Notes: generated by a model from the sequence alone, not told the origin. A stretch of DNA of 64,000 nucleotides from Peteryoungia aggregata LMG 23059 (GCF_030814435.1 NZ_JAUSUW010000013.1:1-64000), one strand, 5' to 3'. Numbered from the stretch's first letter, positions 8,084-17,835 are shown. Program-made: numbers and translations.

Positions 8084-9079
8084 ATGAAACTGACAAAAAT
8101 GTTGCTGGCCGGTGCAGCTATTGCACTCGCAACCATGGGCTCGGCCGCACAGGCCGCCGACATGAAGATCGCGCTCGTGGTCAAGTCGCTCGGCATCGGC
8201 TTCTTTGAAGCTGCCAACAAGGGCGCGCAGGAAGCAGCCAAGGAACTGGGCGGCGTGGAAGTGATCTATACCGGCCCGACCTCGACCACGGCCGAAGGCC
8301 AGATCGAAGTCATCAACTCGCTGATCGCCCAGGGCGTCGACGCCATCGCGATTTCGGCAAACGACCCGGACGCAGTTGTCCCGGCCCTGAAGAAGGCCAT
8401 GGAACGCGGCATCAAGGTCATCTCCTGGGATTCAGGCGTAGCGCCTGAAGGCCGTATCATGCACCTCAACCCGTCATCGAACGCGCTGATCGGCAAGATG
8501 TGCCTGCAGCTCGCCGCCAACCACCTGCCGGATGGTAAGGGTGACTTCGCCATCCTGTCCGCCACCACCACCTCGACCAACCAGAACATCTGGATCGAGG
8601 AAATGAAGGCACAGTTGAAGGACTTCCCCGGCCTGAACCTCGTGACCACGGTCTATGGTGACGACCTTGCCGACAAGAGCTACCGCGAAGCGAACGGCCT
8701 CCTGACCTCGCAGCCGAACGTCAAGGTCATCGTCGCCCCGACAACGGTCGGCGTTCTCGCCGCCTCGCAGGCCGTCAAGGATGCCGGCAAGATCGGCGAC
8801 GTCTACGTCACCGGCCTCGGCCTGCCGTCCGAAATGGCGGGCGCCATCCAGTCGGGTGCCACGAAGGAATTCGCCATCTGGAACCCGATCGACCTCGGCT
8901 ACTCCGCCACCCAGATCGCCTATCGTCTTGCCAAGGGCGAAACAGATGCGGCTCCAGGTTCGGAAATCGAAGCCGGCCGCATGGGCAAGATCAAGGTTGG
9001 TGACGGTGGCGAAGCCGCCATGGCCGATCCCTTCGTATACGACGCCTCGAACATCGAGGAATTCTCCAAGATCTTCTGA
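8084..9079 (+). CDS. rhaS: Rhamnose ABC transporter substrate-binding protein
   Basis: The 331-residue periplasmic protein of the ribose/rhamnose-binding type (peripla_BP_4) has a signal peptide of about 24 residues ending AQAA, then the mature start DMKIALVVKSLG. Family features include the GFFEAANKGAQEAA helix, the DAIAISANDP motif and SWDSG. ATG 8084 is preceded by GGGAGGATA. It is the receptor for the RhaTPQ importer. A stable hairpin directly follows the stop codon, which is usual for binding-protein genes that must be expressed above the membrane components. Confidence 0.92.
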   Translation: MKLTKMLLAGAAIALATMGSAAQAADMKIALVVKSLGIGFFEAANKGAQEAAKELGGVEVIYTGPTSTTAEGQIEVINSLIAQGVDAIAISANDPDAVVPALKKAMERGIKVISWDSGVAPEGRIMHLNPSSNALIGKMCLQLAANHLPDGKGDFAILSATTTSTNQNIWIEEMKAQLKDFPGLNLVTTVYGDDLADKSYREANGLLTSQPNVKVIVAPTTVGVLAASQAVKDAGKIGDVYVTGLGLPSEMAGAIQSGATKEFAIWNPIDLGYSATQIAYRLAKGETDAAPGSEIEAGRMGKIKVGDGGEAAMADPFVYDASNIEEFSKIF

Positions 9080-9094
9080 TCTCGGCGGACCAGA

Positions 9095-9116
9095 CCCGGC
9101 GGCTCAAGCCGCCGGG
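9095..9116 (+). promoter_or_regulatory. Intercistronic hairpin after rhaS
   Basis: A perfect 9-bp GC stem (CCCGGCGGC at 9095-9103 with GCCGCCGGG at 9108-9116) closes a TCAA tetraloop, 15 bases after the rhaS stop and just before rhaT. There is no U-rich tract to make it a full terminator. It more likely protects the rhaRS part of the message or partly attenuates transcription, raising binding protein over ATPase. Confidence 0.65.
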
Positions 9117-9138
9117 ATTTCACTCATTCGGTAAGCAC

Positions 9139-10674
9139 ATGATGACCGTTCAATCTGCCAAGCTCGCGGCGGGCGCGATCCCGGCTGGCGAGTCCATTCT
9201 CGAAATGCGGGGCATTTCCCAGATCTTCCCGGGCGTAAAGGCTCTGGATCGGGTCGATATCGCCCTCTATCCGGGCAAGGTAACCGCGCTGATCGGCGAG
9301 AACGGCGCCGGCAAGTCGACACTGGTCAAGATCCTCACAGGCATCTATCGCCCGAACGAGGGCGAGATCCTGATCGACGGCAAGCCGACCACCTTCGCCA
9401 ATGCGCAGGACGCCATCGACGCAGGTGTGACCGCCATCCACCAGGAGACGGTGCTCTTCGACGAACTGACCGTCGGCGAAAACATCTTCCTCGGCCACGC
9501 GCCGCGTACCCGCTTCGGGCTGATCGACTGGCGCACCATCAACGATCGCTCCCGGGCCCTGATGAAGGCGCTGGAAAGCGACATCGATCCGACAACCAAG
9601 CTCAAGGACTTCTCGATCGCCCAGCGCCATCTCGTCGCGATTGCCCGCGCACTCTCCGTCGATGCCCGTATCGTCATCATGGACGAGCCGACGGCCGCCT
9701 TGTCTCGCAAGGAGATCGACGATCTTTTCCGCATCGTCGAGGGCCTGAAGCGCCAGGGCAAGGCCATCCTCTTCATCAGCCACAAGTTCGACGAACTCTA
9801 TGAAATCGCCGACAACTACGCCGTCTTCCGCGATGGCCGCATGGTCGGCTCCGGCGTTCTCAAGGACACGCCGCAGGACGAGATCGTCCGGATGATGGTC
9901 GGCCGCGACGTGCACGAGGTCTTCCCGAAAACGGAGGCTGTGATCGGCGCGCCGGTCCTCAGTGTCGTAGGCTACAGCCACGAAACCGAATTCCGCGACA
10001 TCAGCTTTACCCTCAGCAAGGGCGAGATCCTTGGCGTCTACGGTCTGATCGGTGCCGGTCGTTCCGAGCTCTGCCAGTCGATCTTCGGTATAAACAGGCC
10101 CAAATCCGGCAGGTTGGAACTCGAAGGTCGCGAGATTGCCATTCGCAACACTTCAGATGCGATCACAGCCGGCATCGTCTATGTGCCCGAGGAGCGCGGT
10201 CGCCATGGCCTGGCGCTCGAGCTGCCGATCTATCAGAACATCTCCCTGCCCTCGCTGATCCGCACCTCGGTCGCCGGCTTCCTGAAGGCAACCAATGAGC
10301 TCAAGCTCGCCCGGCGCTTCGCCGAGAGGCTCGACCTGCGTGCGGCCGCCCTCTCCGTGCCGGTCGGCACGCTCTCGGGCGGCAATCAGCAGAAGGTCGT
10401 GATCGGCAAGTGGCTCGCCACCTCGCCCAAGGTCATCATTCTCGATGAACCGACGAAGGGCATCGACATCGGCTCGAAGGCTGCCGTTCATGCTTTCATC
10501 TCGGAACTCGCCGGCGAAGGCCTGTCGATCATCATGATCTCGTCGGAACTGCCGGAAATCCTCGGCATGTCGGATCGCGTCATGGTCATGCGTGAGGGCC
10601 TGCAGGCCGGTATTTTCGAGCGCGAAGGCCTGACCGCAGAGACGCTTGTGCGCGCCGCCACCGGCAATGCGTGA
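9139..10674 (+). CDS. rhaT: Rhamnose ABC transporter, double-domain ATP-binding protein
   Basis: The 511-residue ATPase of the RbsA/XylG class has two ATP-binding cassettes. The first shows Walker A GENGAGKST (about residue 54), signature-like FSIAQRHLVAIARAL and Walker B IVIMDEPTAALS. The second has a degenerate Walker A GLIGAGRSEL, the signature LSGGNQQK and Walker B VIILDEPTKGID. Such degeneracy in one half is usual for this class. It energises rhamnose uptake through RhaP and RhaQ. The start is ATG 9139 or the adjacent ATG 9142, with only a weak GGTAAG upstream. In rhizobia the symbol rhaT denotes this ATPase, not the enterobacterial proton symporter. Confidence 0.93.
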   Translation: MMTVQSAKLAAGAIPAGESILEMRGISQIFPGVKALDRVDIALYPGKVTALIGENGAGKSTLVKILTGIYRPNEGEILIDGKPTTFANAQDAIDAGVTAIHQETVLFDELTVGENIFLGHAPRTRFGLIDWRTINDRSRALMKALESDIDPTTKLKDFSIAQRHLVAIARALSVDARIVIMDEPTAALSRKEIDDLFRIVEGLKRQGKAILFISHKFDELYEIADNYAVFRDGRMVGSGVLKDTPQDEIVRMMVGRDVHEVFPKTEAVIGAPVLSVVGYSHETEFRDISFTLSKGEILGVYGLIGAGRSELCQSIFGINRPKSGRLELEGREIAIRNTSDAITAGIVYVPEERGRHGLALELPIYQNISLPSLIRTSVAGFLKATNELKLARRFAERLDLRAAALSVPVGTLSGGNQQKVVIGKWLATSPKVIILDEPTKGIDIGSKAAVHAFISELAGEGLSIIMISSELPEILGMSDRVMVMREGLQAGIFEREGLTAETLVRAATGNA

Positions 10675-10683
10675 GGAATGACA

Positions 10684-11676
10684 ATGCAGAACCTTTTGAA
10701 AAACCGGGAAATGTTGTTGGGTCTGATCATCATCGGCATGATCATGAGCTTCACCACGCGCGCGCCCAATTTCGCCACGCCTGAAAACCTGGTGACGATC
10801 TTCAACGACACCTCGATCCTGATCATCCTGGCACTCGGCCAGATGGTCGTGATCCTGACCAAGTCGATCGACCTCTCGGTTGCCGCCAATCTCGCCTTTA
10901 CCGGCATGGCAGTCGCCATGCTCGACAGCGCCTATCCCGGCCTGCCACTCGCACTGCTCGTTCTCATCGCGGTCGGCATTGGTGCAGCCCTCGGCGCAAT
11001 CAACGGCTTCCTCGTCTGGGCCCTGCAGATCCCGCCGATCGTCGTCACGCTCGGCACGCTCACAATCTATCGCGGCATGAGCTTCGTGCTCTCGGGCGGC
11101 GCCTGGGTGAATGCCCATCAGATGCAGCCGGACTTTCTCGGCGTGCCGCGCCTGCCGGTGCTGGGGCTGCCGATCCTCTCCTGGGTCGCGGTCGCGGTCA
11201 TCCTGCTGATCGGCTTCATTCTCGCCCGCACCGCCTTCGGTCGCTCGGCCTATGCCGCCGGCGGCAATCCGGTCGCAGCCATCTATGCCGGCATTGATGT
11301 CGGCCGGGCCCGCTTCCTGGCTTTCGTGCTTTCAGGCGCGCTGGCCGGCCTCTCCGGTTACCTCTGGGTTTCGCGTTATGCGGTCGCCTATGTCGATATC
11401 GCCGCCGGCTTCGAGCTCGACAGTGTCGCGGCCTGCGTCATCGGCGGCATCTCGATTGCAGGTGGCATCGGCACCGTGATCGGCACGGTCTTGGGCGCGC
11501 TCTTCCTGGGGGTCATCAAGAATGCGCTCCCCGTCATCGGCATTTCGCCCTTCGCCCAGATGGCAATCTCCGGCATCGTCATCGTGCTCGCTGTCGTCTT
11601 CAACGCCCGCGCCGAACGAAAGAAGGGCCGTATCATCCTGCGCGACCGCGCAGCCGGAAAGGAGGTGACCGCATGA
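10684..11676 (+). CDS. rhaP: Rhamnose ABC transporter permease 1
   Basis: The 330-residue RbsC-family permease has about eight to ten hydrophobic segments. It carries the family motifs ILALGQMVVILTKSIDLSV early, PPIVVTLGTLTIYRG in the middle and ARFLAFVLSGALAGLSG late. ATG 10684 is preferred because GAGGA ends 6 bases upstream; ATG 10678 touches that site. The gene begins a few bases after rhaT and overlaps rhaQ by 4 bases, so the operon is translationally coupled. It pairs with RhaQ to form the membrane channel. Confidence 0.92.
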   Translation: MQNLLKNREMLLGLIIIGMIMSFTTRAPNFATPENLVTIFNDTSILIILALGQMVVILTKSIDLSVAANLAFTGMAVAMLDSAYPGLPLALLVLIAVGIGAALGAINGFLVWALQIPPIVVTLGTLTIYRGMSFVLSGGAWVNAHQMQPDFLGVPRLPVLGLPILSWVAVAVILLIGFILARTAFGRSAYAAGGNPVAAIYAGIDVGRARFLAFVLSGALAGLSGYLWVSRYAVAYVDIAAGFELDSVAACVIGGISIAGGIGTVIGTVLGALFLGVIKNALPVIGISPFAQMAISGIVIVLAVVFNARAERKKGRIILRDRAAGKEVTA

Positions 11677-12683
11677 GCACTGCAGCCGAACAGACAAAGC
11701 GCGTCATCCCAGACCGTCTCGAAACGCCGTTCCGCCGATTGCTTGGCAGCTGGGAGGTTCTGCTCTTCTGCGTGGCGATCCTGATCTTCATCGCCAATTC
11801 GTTTGCCTCACCTTATTTCCTGAACGCCTGGAACCTGTCGGACGCCACCTTCAATTTCACGGAAAAGGCGCTGATCGCCTTTGCCATGGCGCTGCTGATC
11901 ATCGCTGGCGAGATCGACCTCTCGGTTGCCGCGATCATCGCGCTCGCTTCGACCGCCATGGGCTATGCCGCACAGCTGGGCGTCGGGGCACCCGGTCTGG
12001 TCGCGATCGGGATCACCACCGGCCTTGCCTGTGGCGCCTTCAACGGCCTGCTCGTCGCCGGCCTCAAGCTGCCCTCGATCGTCGTGACCATCGGCACGAT
12101 GAGCCTTTTCCGCGGCATCTCCTATCTGGTTCTCGGCGATCAGGCCTTCGGCAAATATCCGCCGGAATTTGCCTTCTTCGGCCAGGGTTACGTCTTCTGG
12201 GTCATCTCCTTCGAATTCGTGCTCTTCCTGGTCATGGCACTGCTCTTCGCCATCCTCCTGCACCGGACGAATTTCGGCCGACATGTCTATGTCATCGGCA
12301 ACAACCCGCTGGCGGCCCGCTTCTCCGGCATCCCGGTCGAGCGCGTGAAGTTCATCCTATTCCTGCTGACCGGCCTGATGAGCGGCATCGCCGCCGTCTG
12401 CCTCACTTCGCGCCTCGGCTCGACCCGCCCCTCGATCGCTCAAGGCTGGGAGCTTGAAGTCGTCACCATGGTCGTGCTCGGCGGCGTCTCCATCCTCGGC
12501 GGTTCGGGCACCATCGCCGGTGTCGTCATCGCCGCCTTCGTCATGGGCCTCGTCACCTTCGGCCTTGGCCTTCTCAACGTGCCGGGCATCGTCATGTCGA
12601 TCTTCATCGGCCTGCTCTTGATCATCACCATTGCCCTGCCGATCATCGCGCGGCGTATCAAGCATGCGAGGAACGCCGGATGA
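11673..12683 (+). CDS. rhaQ: Rhamnose ABC transporter permease 2
   Basis: The 336-residue RbsC-family permease has a polar N-terminal 25 residues followed by multiple membrane helices. Motifs [33 protein letters not shown] and [14 protein letters not shown] parallel those of RhaP, showing that the two are paralogous halves of a heterodimer. It overlaps rhaP at the 5' end and rhaU at the 3' end by ATGA-type 4-base overlaps. Confidence 0.92.
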   Translation: MSTAAEQTKRVIPDRLETPFRRLLGSWEVLLFCVAILIFIANSFASPYFLNAWNLSDATFNFTEKALIAFAMALLIIAGEIDLSVAAIIALASTAMGYAAQLGVGAPGLVAIGITTGLACGAFNGLLVAGLKLPSIVVTIGTMSLFRGISYLVLGDQAFGKYPPEFAFFGQGYVFWVISFEFVLFLVMALLFAILLHRTNFGRHVYVIGNNPLAARFSGIPVERVKFILFLLTGLMSGIAAVCLTSRLGSTRPSIAQGWELEVVTMVVLGGVSILGGSGTIAGVVIAAFVMGLVTFGLGLLNVPGIVMSIFIGLLLIITIALPIIARRIKHARNAG

Positions 12684-13003
12684 GCGAGACCGAACGCCAC
12701 GTCTTCAAGATGAAGCTCAATCCCGGCATGGAGGCGGAGTACAAAAAGCGCCATGACGAGATCTGGCCTGAACTGGTCGACCTCCTGCACGATGCCGGCA
12801 TCAGCGACTACACGATCCATCTCGACCCAGAGACCAACCTGCTGATCGGTGTCCTGACCCGTACCCTGAGCCACGGCATGGCGGACCTTCCGTCTCACCC
12901 GGTGATGAAGCGCTGGTGGGGCCACATGGCCGACATCATGGCCACCAATCCTGACAACTCCCCCTGGGCGGTCGACCTGAAGCCCGTCTTTCATATGCCA
13001 TGA
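12680..13003 (+). CDS. rhaU: L-rhamnose mutarotase
   Basis: The 107-residue protein of the RhaM/RhaU (DUF718) family interconverts alpha and beta anomers of L-rhamnose so that import and isomerisation keep pace. The characteristic [10 protein letters not shown] segment holds the catalytic histidine, near residue 24, and the C-terminal [11 protein letters not shown] holds the paired tryptophans of the active site. The length equals the family norm. It is coupled by 4-base overlaps to rhaQ and rhaK. Confidence 0.95.
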   Translation: MSETERHVFKMKLNPGMEAEYKKRHDEIWPELVDLLHDAGISDYTIHLDPETNLLIGVLTRTLSHGMADLPSHPVMKRWWGHMADIMATNPDNSPWAVDLKPVFHMP

Positions 13004-14379
13004 GCCAGTCCTTCGAACGCATAGCGGTCATCGACATTGGCAAAACCAATGCAAAGGTCGTCGTGGTGGATGCGGCGACGGGCACCGAGCTCGCCGTCCG
13101 CAGGACCGCAAACACCGTCCTACCGGGGCCGCCCTATCCGCATTTCGATGCTGAGGCACTCTGGGCCTTCATCCTGGACGCGCTTGCGGAATTTGCGGCG
13201 AAACCGGGCGTCGATGCCGTGTCGATCACCACCCACGGCGCATCGGCGGCCCTGCTTGATGAGAAGGGCAACCTGGCGCTTCCGCTGCTCGACTACGAGT
13301 ACACCTATCCCGAATCCATCATCGAGGCCTATCGCAGTCTCAGACCCGATTTCTCCCGCACCTTCTCGCCTGGACTGACGGGGGGGCTTAATCTTGGCGC
13401 GCAACTGCATTTCCAGAAGAGCGTCTTCCCGGAGTTATTCGCCGGGGTAAGGACGATCCTCACCTATCCGCAATACTGGGCCTACCGGCTGACAGGCATC
13501 GCGGCCAACGAACGCTCGTCACTCGGCTGCCACACCGATCTCTGGCTCCCCTTCGAAGGACGATATTCGGATCTTGTCGACAGGCTGGGAATCCGCGAGC
13601 GGATGGCGCCCCTGCGCTCCGCCTTCGATGCCCTCGGACCGATCAGACCGGACATTGCCGGATCGCTCGGCCTGCCATCATCCGTTCCCGTATACTGCGG
13701 CATCCACGATTCCAACGCCTCGCTGCTGCCGCATCTCGTCGGCTTCGGCAGCCCCTGCACGGTCGTGTCGACCGGCACATGGGTTATCAGTTTCGGTGTC
13801 GGCGCTCAGCCGGCAGGGCTCGATCCGTCACGCGATACGCTTGTCAACGTCGATGCCAACGGAGCGCCCGTCCCCTCGGCCCGTTTCATGGGCGGCCGGG
13901 AATGGGATTTGCTCACCCGTGACATCCCGCCCGTCAAGCCGGAGGAGGAACAGACTGCCGTGCCGACCGTGCTCGCCTCAAGAGCCATGATCCTGCCAAG
14001 CGCCGTCGACGGAAGTGGCCCTTTCCCGAATGCGCGTTGGTGTTGGCACAATGAACCGCATGGACCGGCCGAGCGTCGCGCAACCGCGAGCCTCTACGAA
14101 GCACTCATGACCAAGACTTGTCTCGACCTGATCCGCGCCCAGGGACCGATCATCGTCGAGGGGCCCTTCGCACGCAACAAGGTCTACCTTGAAGCCTTGC
14201 AGGGCCTCATGGGCACCCCCGTCCACGCCTCGGAAACCACGACCGGTACCGCCATTGGTGCCGCCTTGCTCACTGGCATCACCGCGCCAGCAAAGTTGCG
14301 CCAGGTGTCGCCCGCAAAGCCGATGCAGGTTCTGGCAGATTACGCCGCCGAATGGCTGCAAAGAACGATGGTACGGTAA
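13000..14379 (+). CDS. rhaK: Rhamnulokinase-type FGGY carbohydrate kinase
   Basis: The 459-residue kinase belongs to the FGGY/hexokinase-fold family. The N-terminal phosphate-1 loop [16 protein letters not shown] is present. The domain-linking part contains [17 protein letters not shown] and VVSTGTW, and the C-terminal [10 protein letters not shown] completes the adenosine site. It phosphorylates L-rhamnulose to the 1-phosphate that RhaD cleaves. In R. leguminosarum the homologue is also needed for rhamnose transport. It is last in the operon, overlapping rhaU by 4 bases. No clear terminator follows; degraded oxidase sequence begins almost at once. Confidence 0.92.
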   Translation: MSQSFERIAVIDIGKTNAKVVVVDAATGTELAVRRTANTVLPGPPYPHFDAEALWAFILDALAEFAAKPGVDAVSITTHGASAALLDEKGNLALPLLDYEYTYPESIIEAYRSLRPDFSRTFSPGLTGGLNLGAQLHFQKSVFPELFAGVRTILTYPQYWAYRLTGIAANERSSLGCHTDLWLPFEGRYSDLVDRLGIRERMAPLRSAFDALGPIRPDIAGSLGLPSSVPVYCGIHDSNASLLPHLVGFGSPCTVVSTGTWVISFGVGAQPAGLDPSRDTLVNVDANGAPVPSARFMGGREWDLLTRDIPPVKPEEEQTAVPTVLASRAMILPSAVDGSGPFPNARWCWHNEPHGPAERRATASLYEALMTKTCLDLIRAQGPIIVEGPFARNKVYLEALQGLMGTPVHASETTTGTAIGAALLTGITAPAKLRQVSPAKPMQVLADYAAEWLQRTMVR

Positions 14380-14395
14380 ACACGGGATAGCCGAT

Positions 14396-14743
14396 GTGCG
14401 CGGTTCGCTGGTCTCTTCAGCGGCAACCACGTCCAACCTCTTGGTGGGCCTGCTGTTCACACTGGCCCCGCTGGTTTTCATCCTCTCGGAGAGCCCGTTA
14501 CCGGAAAGCCAGGCGGCTCTGGCCTCGGTCTTCGCGGTGCATGTCTACGTCATGCTGCATGCCGCCATCGGTGTCGTTTTGGCAGGCTACGGCCTCTGGC
14601 GCTGGCGGACGGGTTTCATCTCGTTTCACAGTTCGCTCGATCTTGCGATCGGACGGCTCTGGCAGGACTACACAGCCATCATCGACCTTGTCGGCCTTGC
14701 CTTTCCGTTCGCATTTGAGCGCCTCGGGCAGACAGGAGGTTGA
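14396..14743 (+). pseudogene. C-terminal remnant resembling cytochrome c oxidase subunit I/III
   Basis: An open frame of about 115 codons without a convincing start (a GTG at 14396 has no ribosome-binding site) encodes hydrophobic segments LLVGLLFTLAPLVFILSE and HVYVMLHAAIGVVLAGYGLW, then RWRTGFIS, SLDLAIGRLWQDYTA and another hydrophobic stretch. The R-x-GFxSxxxxLDLxxxxLWxDYTA pattern is what I know from the tail of fused cytochrome c oxidase subunit I+III proteins. The catalytic subunit I part is absent, so this looks like the 3' end of a deleted gene that rhaK now abuts. It could instead be a short independent membrane protein. Confidence 0.45.
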
Positions 14744-14744
14744 G

Positions 14745-14908
14745 ATGCAGCCCGCCTCCCCTTCATTGCCATGCTATCGGGGTTCGTCGGTTGGTCTGTC
14801 GCGTTCCTGATGATCTATGCGGCTCAGGCGACAGGCTGCCGATTGGGCTGGCAGGAGATGGCACTGGGCCCAGTCTCAGCACTCCGCCTGCTGCACGCTA
14901 CCGCTTAA
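14745..14908 (+). pseudogene. Small membrane protein gene of the oxidase locus, frameshifted
   Basis: An ATG at 14745 with a perfect AGGAGGT upstream starts one base after the preceding stop codon, as in a tightly packed operon, yet its frame ends after 21 codons. One extra C in the C-run near 14757-14761 would join MQPASP to a frame encoding FIAMLSGFVGWSVAFLMIY, AAQATGCRLGW and SALRLLHATA, ending at the TAA 14906-14908 (about 54 aa). Small proteins of this kind accompany cytochrome oxidase subunits in alphaproteobacteria. The lesion may be real decay, consistent with the truncated neighbour, or a homopolymer sequencing error. Confidence 0.45.
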
Positions 14909-15002
14909 CTGATCCATATGGCCGCGATCGCGGCTGGAAACAGCGACAGGTCCGGAGCATGCCACGGCAACCCGAGGCAATGCCTTCGTGTGCGGTCTCG
15001 TT

Positions 15003-15137
15003 TCAGAGAACGAAGAGGAGCACGGCAATGAAACCGATGGAGGTTGCGGCAGCGATCATGGCGAGCCGCTGACGACAAATCTCAAGGGATTGTCTCGAAC
15101 GGTGGTCCCCAAACAGCCTGGCGATTGCTTGCGACAT
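15003..15137 (-). CDS. Small single-helix membrane protein (44 aa), function unknown
   Basis: A 44-residue product has a basic N-terminal half (RLFGDHRSRQSLEICRQR) followed by one C-terminal membrane helix (MIAAATSIGFIAVLLFVL), so it would be a tail-anchored type. ATG 15137 has GGAG 6 bases upstream on the minus strand. A TTGACT 17 bases before AAAATA lies further upstream and could be its promoter. I do not recognise the family. It sits alone between the oxidase remnant and the DMT exporter. Confidence 0.45.
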   Translation of the reverse strand: MSQAIARLFGDHRSRQSLEICRQRLAMIAAATSIGFIAVLLFVL

Positions 15138-15469
15138 GGCAGTCTCCGTTGAAGCGAGGCCACTCATTGGCCTACGCCGATATTGACATATTTTCGTCAC
15201 AATCCGCCCGAAGTCAATAATCACGACTAGATTGGTATTCTAAAGAGTCATCCCGGCGCGGAACGCTCTGCCTCGTTCTCCGATCCGGCCTCGTGGAGTG
15301 TTCCGACACCAGCAAGCACGCAGGTCAGCGAAATCTGAAACCGCATATCCCACGATGCTGTCCGACAACATGATCATGCTGTAGGGATGCTGAAAGACTG
15401 CATCGGATACTGCAATCGCGCAGCCCGATCCAACATCGCCGTTCCGGCACAGCGATCACCGGAGAAACC
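15138..15469. other. Intergenic region, no gene seen
   Basis: About 330 bases separate the small minus-strand protein from the DMT transporter. I see no convincing reading frame on either strand. An AT-rich stretch around 15176-15250 presumably holds divergent promoters. GGAGAAACC just before 15470 is the ribosome-binding site of the transporter gene. Confidence 0.6.
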
Positions 15470-16390
15470 ATGACGCCCGCATATTCCGGACCAGTATCCA
15501 TCAGACTTTCCAGTATGGCTGGACCGGCGGTCATGCTGCTCGGCATGCTGCTCTTTGCATTGAACGATGCCATGGGAAAATGGCTGGTTGCGAGCTATGG
15601 TCTGGGCCAGATAATCTTCATCCGCAGCGTTGCGGCCCTGATCATACTGGCACCCTTTCTCTGGATGGCCGAACGCAAACCGATTTTGGAGGCGGAACGT
15701 CCTGGGCTTCAGCTTGCCAGGGTCGTCCTTTCCACGCTCGAACTCTTCTGCTTCTATTATGCAGTGATGTATCTGCCCTTGGCCGACGTCATGACCTATT
15801 GGCTCGCCGCCCCGATTTATGTCGCTGCCGCCGCGCCCTTCCTTCTCGGCGAAAAGGTCGGCTGGCGCCGCTGGACGGCGATTGCGCTCGGCTTCGTCGG
15901 CGTCATCATCACGCTTGAACCGTCGAGCGCCATGTTCACCATGCCGGCCCTGATCTCCATCATCGGCACTGCGGCCTTTGCCTTCATGATGCTGTCGGGC
16001 CGAAGCCTGAGGAACACGCCGGACAAGACGCTGGTTCTTTTCCAGACGGCTGGCGCAGGTCTGGCCGGACTGGTCTTTGCACCGTTCGACTGGACACCTC
16101 TGACGTCGATCACCGAGATCCTGCTGCTGGGCCTGCTCGGCATCGTCGCCATGAGCGCACACATGCTGGTCAACCGCGCGCTCAAGATCTCGGATGCGGC
16201 AACGGTCGCGCCACTGCAATACACCCTGCTTCTGTGGGCCGTGGTCTTCGGCTACCTGTTCTTCGATGAGGTTCCACGCGTCACCATGGTGATCGGCGCC
16301 TCGCTGATTGTCGGGTCTGGCCTTTTCATCTTCTTCCGCGAGCAACAACTGAAGAAGCGCGACACGGTCCTGCCCTCTGTGCCCGAATGA
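15470..16390 (+). CDS. EamA/DMT-superfamily inner-membrane exporter
   Basis: The 306-residue protein has ten hydrophobic segments in two EamA repeats of about 140 residues each. Typical pieces include LLFALNDAMGKWLV in helix 1, the FYYAVMYLPLADVMTYWLAAPI segment of the first repeat, and SAHMLVNRALKISDAATVAPLQY in the second. It belongs to the drug/metabolite transporter superfamily, whose members export amino acids, nucleosides or drugs. The substrate cannot be read from the sequence. ATG 15470 follows a GGAG site. It stands as a single gene. Confidence 0.85.
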   Translation: MTPAYSGPVSIRLSSMAGPAVMLLGMLLFALNDAMGKWLVASYGLGQIIFIRSVAALIILAPFLWMAERKPILEAERPGLQLARVVLSTLELFCFYYAVMYLPLADVMTYWLAAPIYVAAAAPFLLGEKVGWRRWTAIALGFVGVIITLEPSSAMFTMPALISIIGTAAFAFMMLSGRSLRNTPDKTLVLFQTAGAGLAGLVFAPFDWTPLTSITEILLLGLLGIVAMSAHMLVNRALKISDAATVAPLQYTLLLWAVVFGYLFFDEVPRVTMVIGASLIVGSGLFIFFREQQLKKRDTVLPSVPE

Positions 16391-16501
16391 GGCGCTGCCA
16401 CCCCGACCTCCATGAGTGAGCGATGGACGACGACTGGCGCGGCACGCCCCGGGAAATCACGCATGAATCGTCGTGCGAGTAACGACCTTGATCACACGTC
16501 C

Positions 16502-17671
16502 TCATGCCTTATCGAGAAGCCCCCGCACAGCCAGATTCCGGAACAGCGCCCGCGAGCCAAAGCTCCATTCGTCGCAAACGTCTGTTCGGTCGACCCAGTT
16601 GATCAGCCGTCCGAGCGTCGGTGTGGCGATTTCGACGCGGTCCCCAACCTCGTGCGTGAAACCCTGACCGGGTCCACGACGGTCCTTGACCGGTGCAAAC
16701 ATCGTCCCGAGGAACAGGACAGCGCCGTCGGGATACTGATGGTTTCGATTGCGCAATTGCGAGACGAGATTTTCAGGTGACCGGCTGATCGCCTCCATGG
16801 GGCTCTCCCCCTTCATCTCGAAACCGTCCTCTCCTTGCACCAGCAGCGAGACCCGCACCGTGCGCAACACGTCGAGCGTGAAGTTGCCGTGGAAGAGCCG
16901 GACGAAGGGGCCGATCGAACACGAGGCATTGTTGTCCTTTGCTTTCCCCAGAAGCAGGGCCGATCGGCCTTCGACGTCACGCAAATTGACGTCATTGCCG
17001 AGCGTCGCGCCAATGATCTTGCCGTCTGAACGCACGGCAAGGACGATTTCCGGTTCGGGATTGTTCCACTCGGAGATCGGATGAATACCGACGGTGTCGC
17101 CACATGTGACAGAGGACATAGGCTGTGCCTTCGTGAAGATCTCGGCATCCGGCCCGATTCCGACTTCGAGATACTGAGACCAGAGGCCCATCTCCTTCAG
17201 CAGCTCCTTCACCTTCGCCGCCTGCGCGGACCCGGCGACAAGTCCCCTGAGGCTGTCCCCCAGCACCGGCGCGAGCTTCTCGCGGATGGCCTGGGAGCGC
17301 CCTGCATCCCCTCTCGCCTGCTCCTCGATGACACGTTCCAGCATGCTGTCGGCGAAGGTGACACCGGCAGCCTTCACCGCCTGCAGATCGATGGGGGCGA
17401 GAAGCCGACCCAGAGCACCTGAAAGAAAATCGTCGAGTTTGCCAAGACAGGCTGAACTCGGAAGCGACACAAGACGCTCCGCAAGGTTCTCGATTTCGAA
17501 GAGACCGGATGAGGTCGCCGACAGGCTGGTGAGGTCGAACACCTGTCCACCTCGAACAAGAACAGGGCACGGACCACCGGCCGCATCGGACCAGACACGA
17601 CCAACCAGAACGGCCTCAGACGCGTCTTCGGGCAAGATATCCAAAGATTTCAGGCTATGTTGGCGCAACAA
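16502..17671 (-). CDS. FAH-fold hydrolase/dehydratase, XylX-like 2-keto-3-deoxy sugar-acid enzyme
   Basis: The 389-residue member of the fumarylacetoacetate hydrolase family is close in length to Caulobacter XylX, the 2-keto-3-deoxy-xylonate dehydratase. Metal-site and fold motifs are visible: EPEIVLAV (Glu-x-Glu type), ATLGNDVNLRDVEGRS and GKAKDNNASCSIGPF. The start is an unusual TTG at 17671, chosen because GGGAGGAGG lies 6-7 bases upstream. The gene lies next to a GntR regulator and an IlvD/Edd dehydratase that would produce a 2-keto-3-deoxy acid, which fits a dehydratase or hydrolase step in sugar-acid breakdown. The exact substrate is not shown. Confidence 0.75.
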   Translation of the reverse strand: MLRQHSLKSLDILPEDASEAVLVGRVWSDAAGGPCPVLVRGGQVFDLTSLSATSSGLFEIENLAERLVSLPSSACLGKLDDFLSGALGRLLAPIDLQAVKAAGVTFADSMLERVIEEQARGDAGRSQAIREKLAPVLGDSLRGLVAGSAQAAKVKELLKEMGLWSQYLEVGIGPDAEIFTKAQPMSSVTCGDTVGIHPISEWNNPEPEIVLAVRSDGKIIGATLGNDVNLRDVEGRSALLLGKAKDNNASCSIGPFVRLFHGNFTLDVLRTVRVSLLVQGEDGFEMKGESPMEAISRSPENLVSQLRNRNHQYPDGAVLFLGTMFAPVKDRRGPGQGFTHEVGDRVEIATPTLGRLINWVDRTDVCDEWSFGSRALFRNLAVRGLLDKA

Positions 17672-17722
17672 GATGGACCTCCTCCCTGTCCCCGGCAGCG
17701 ACGCTCCCGTCGCCCCACCCTA

Positions 17723-17741
17723 TTGTCAGGGTGTCTGACAA
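17723..17741. promoter_or_regulatory. Candidate GntR operator before the FAH-family gene
   Basis: TTGTCAG (17723-17729) and CTGACAA (17735-17741) form a perfect 7-bp inverted repeat with a 5-base spacer, 52 bases upstream of the TTG start at 17671. FadR-subfamily GntR proteins bind short palindromes with TNGT/ACNA edges, and a GntR gene lies next door. The same core word TCAGACAA / TTGTCTGA recurs before the denD-like gene (19340-19387). Confidence 0.6.
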
Positions 17742-17835
17742 CTTTCTTCGCTTTTTGATAATGGCATGTTCTCGAACTGTCCACCCCGGATGGCCGCATC
17801 GGGAAAAACCCATGCAGCCCCCCCGGAAAACGACG

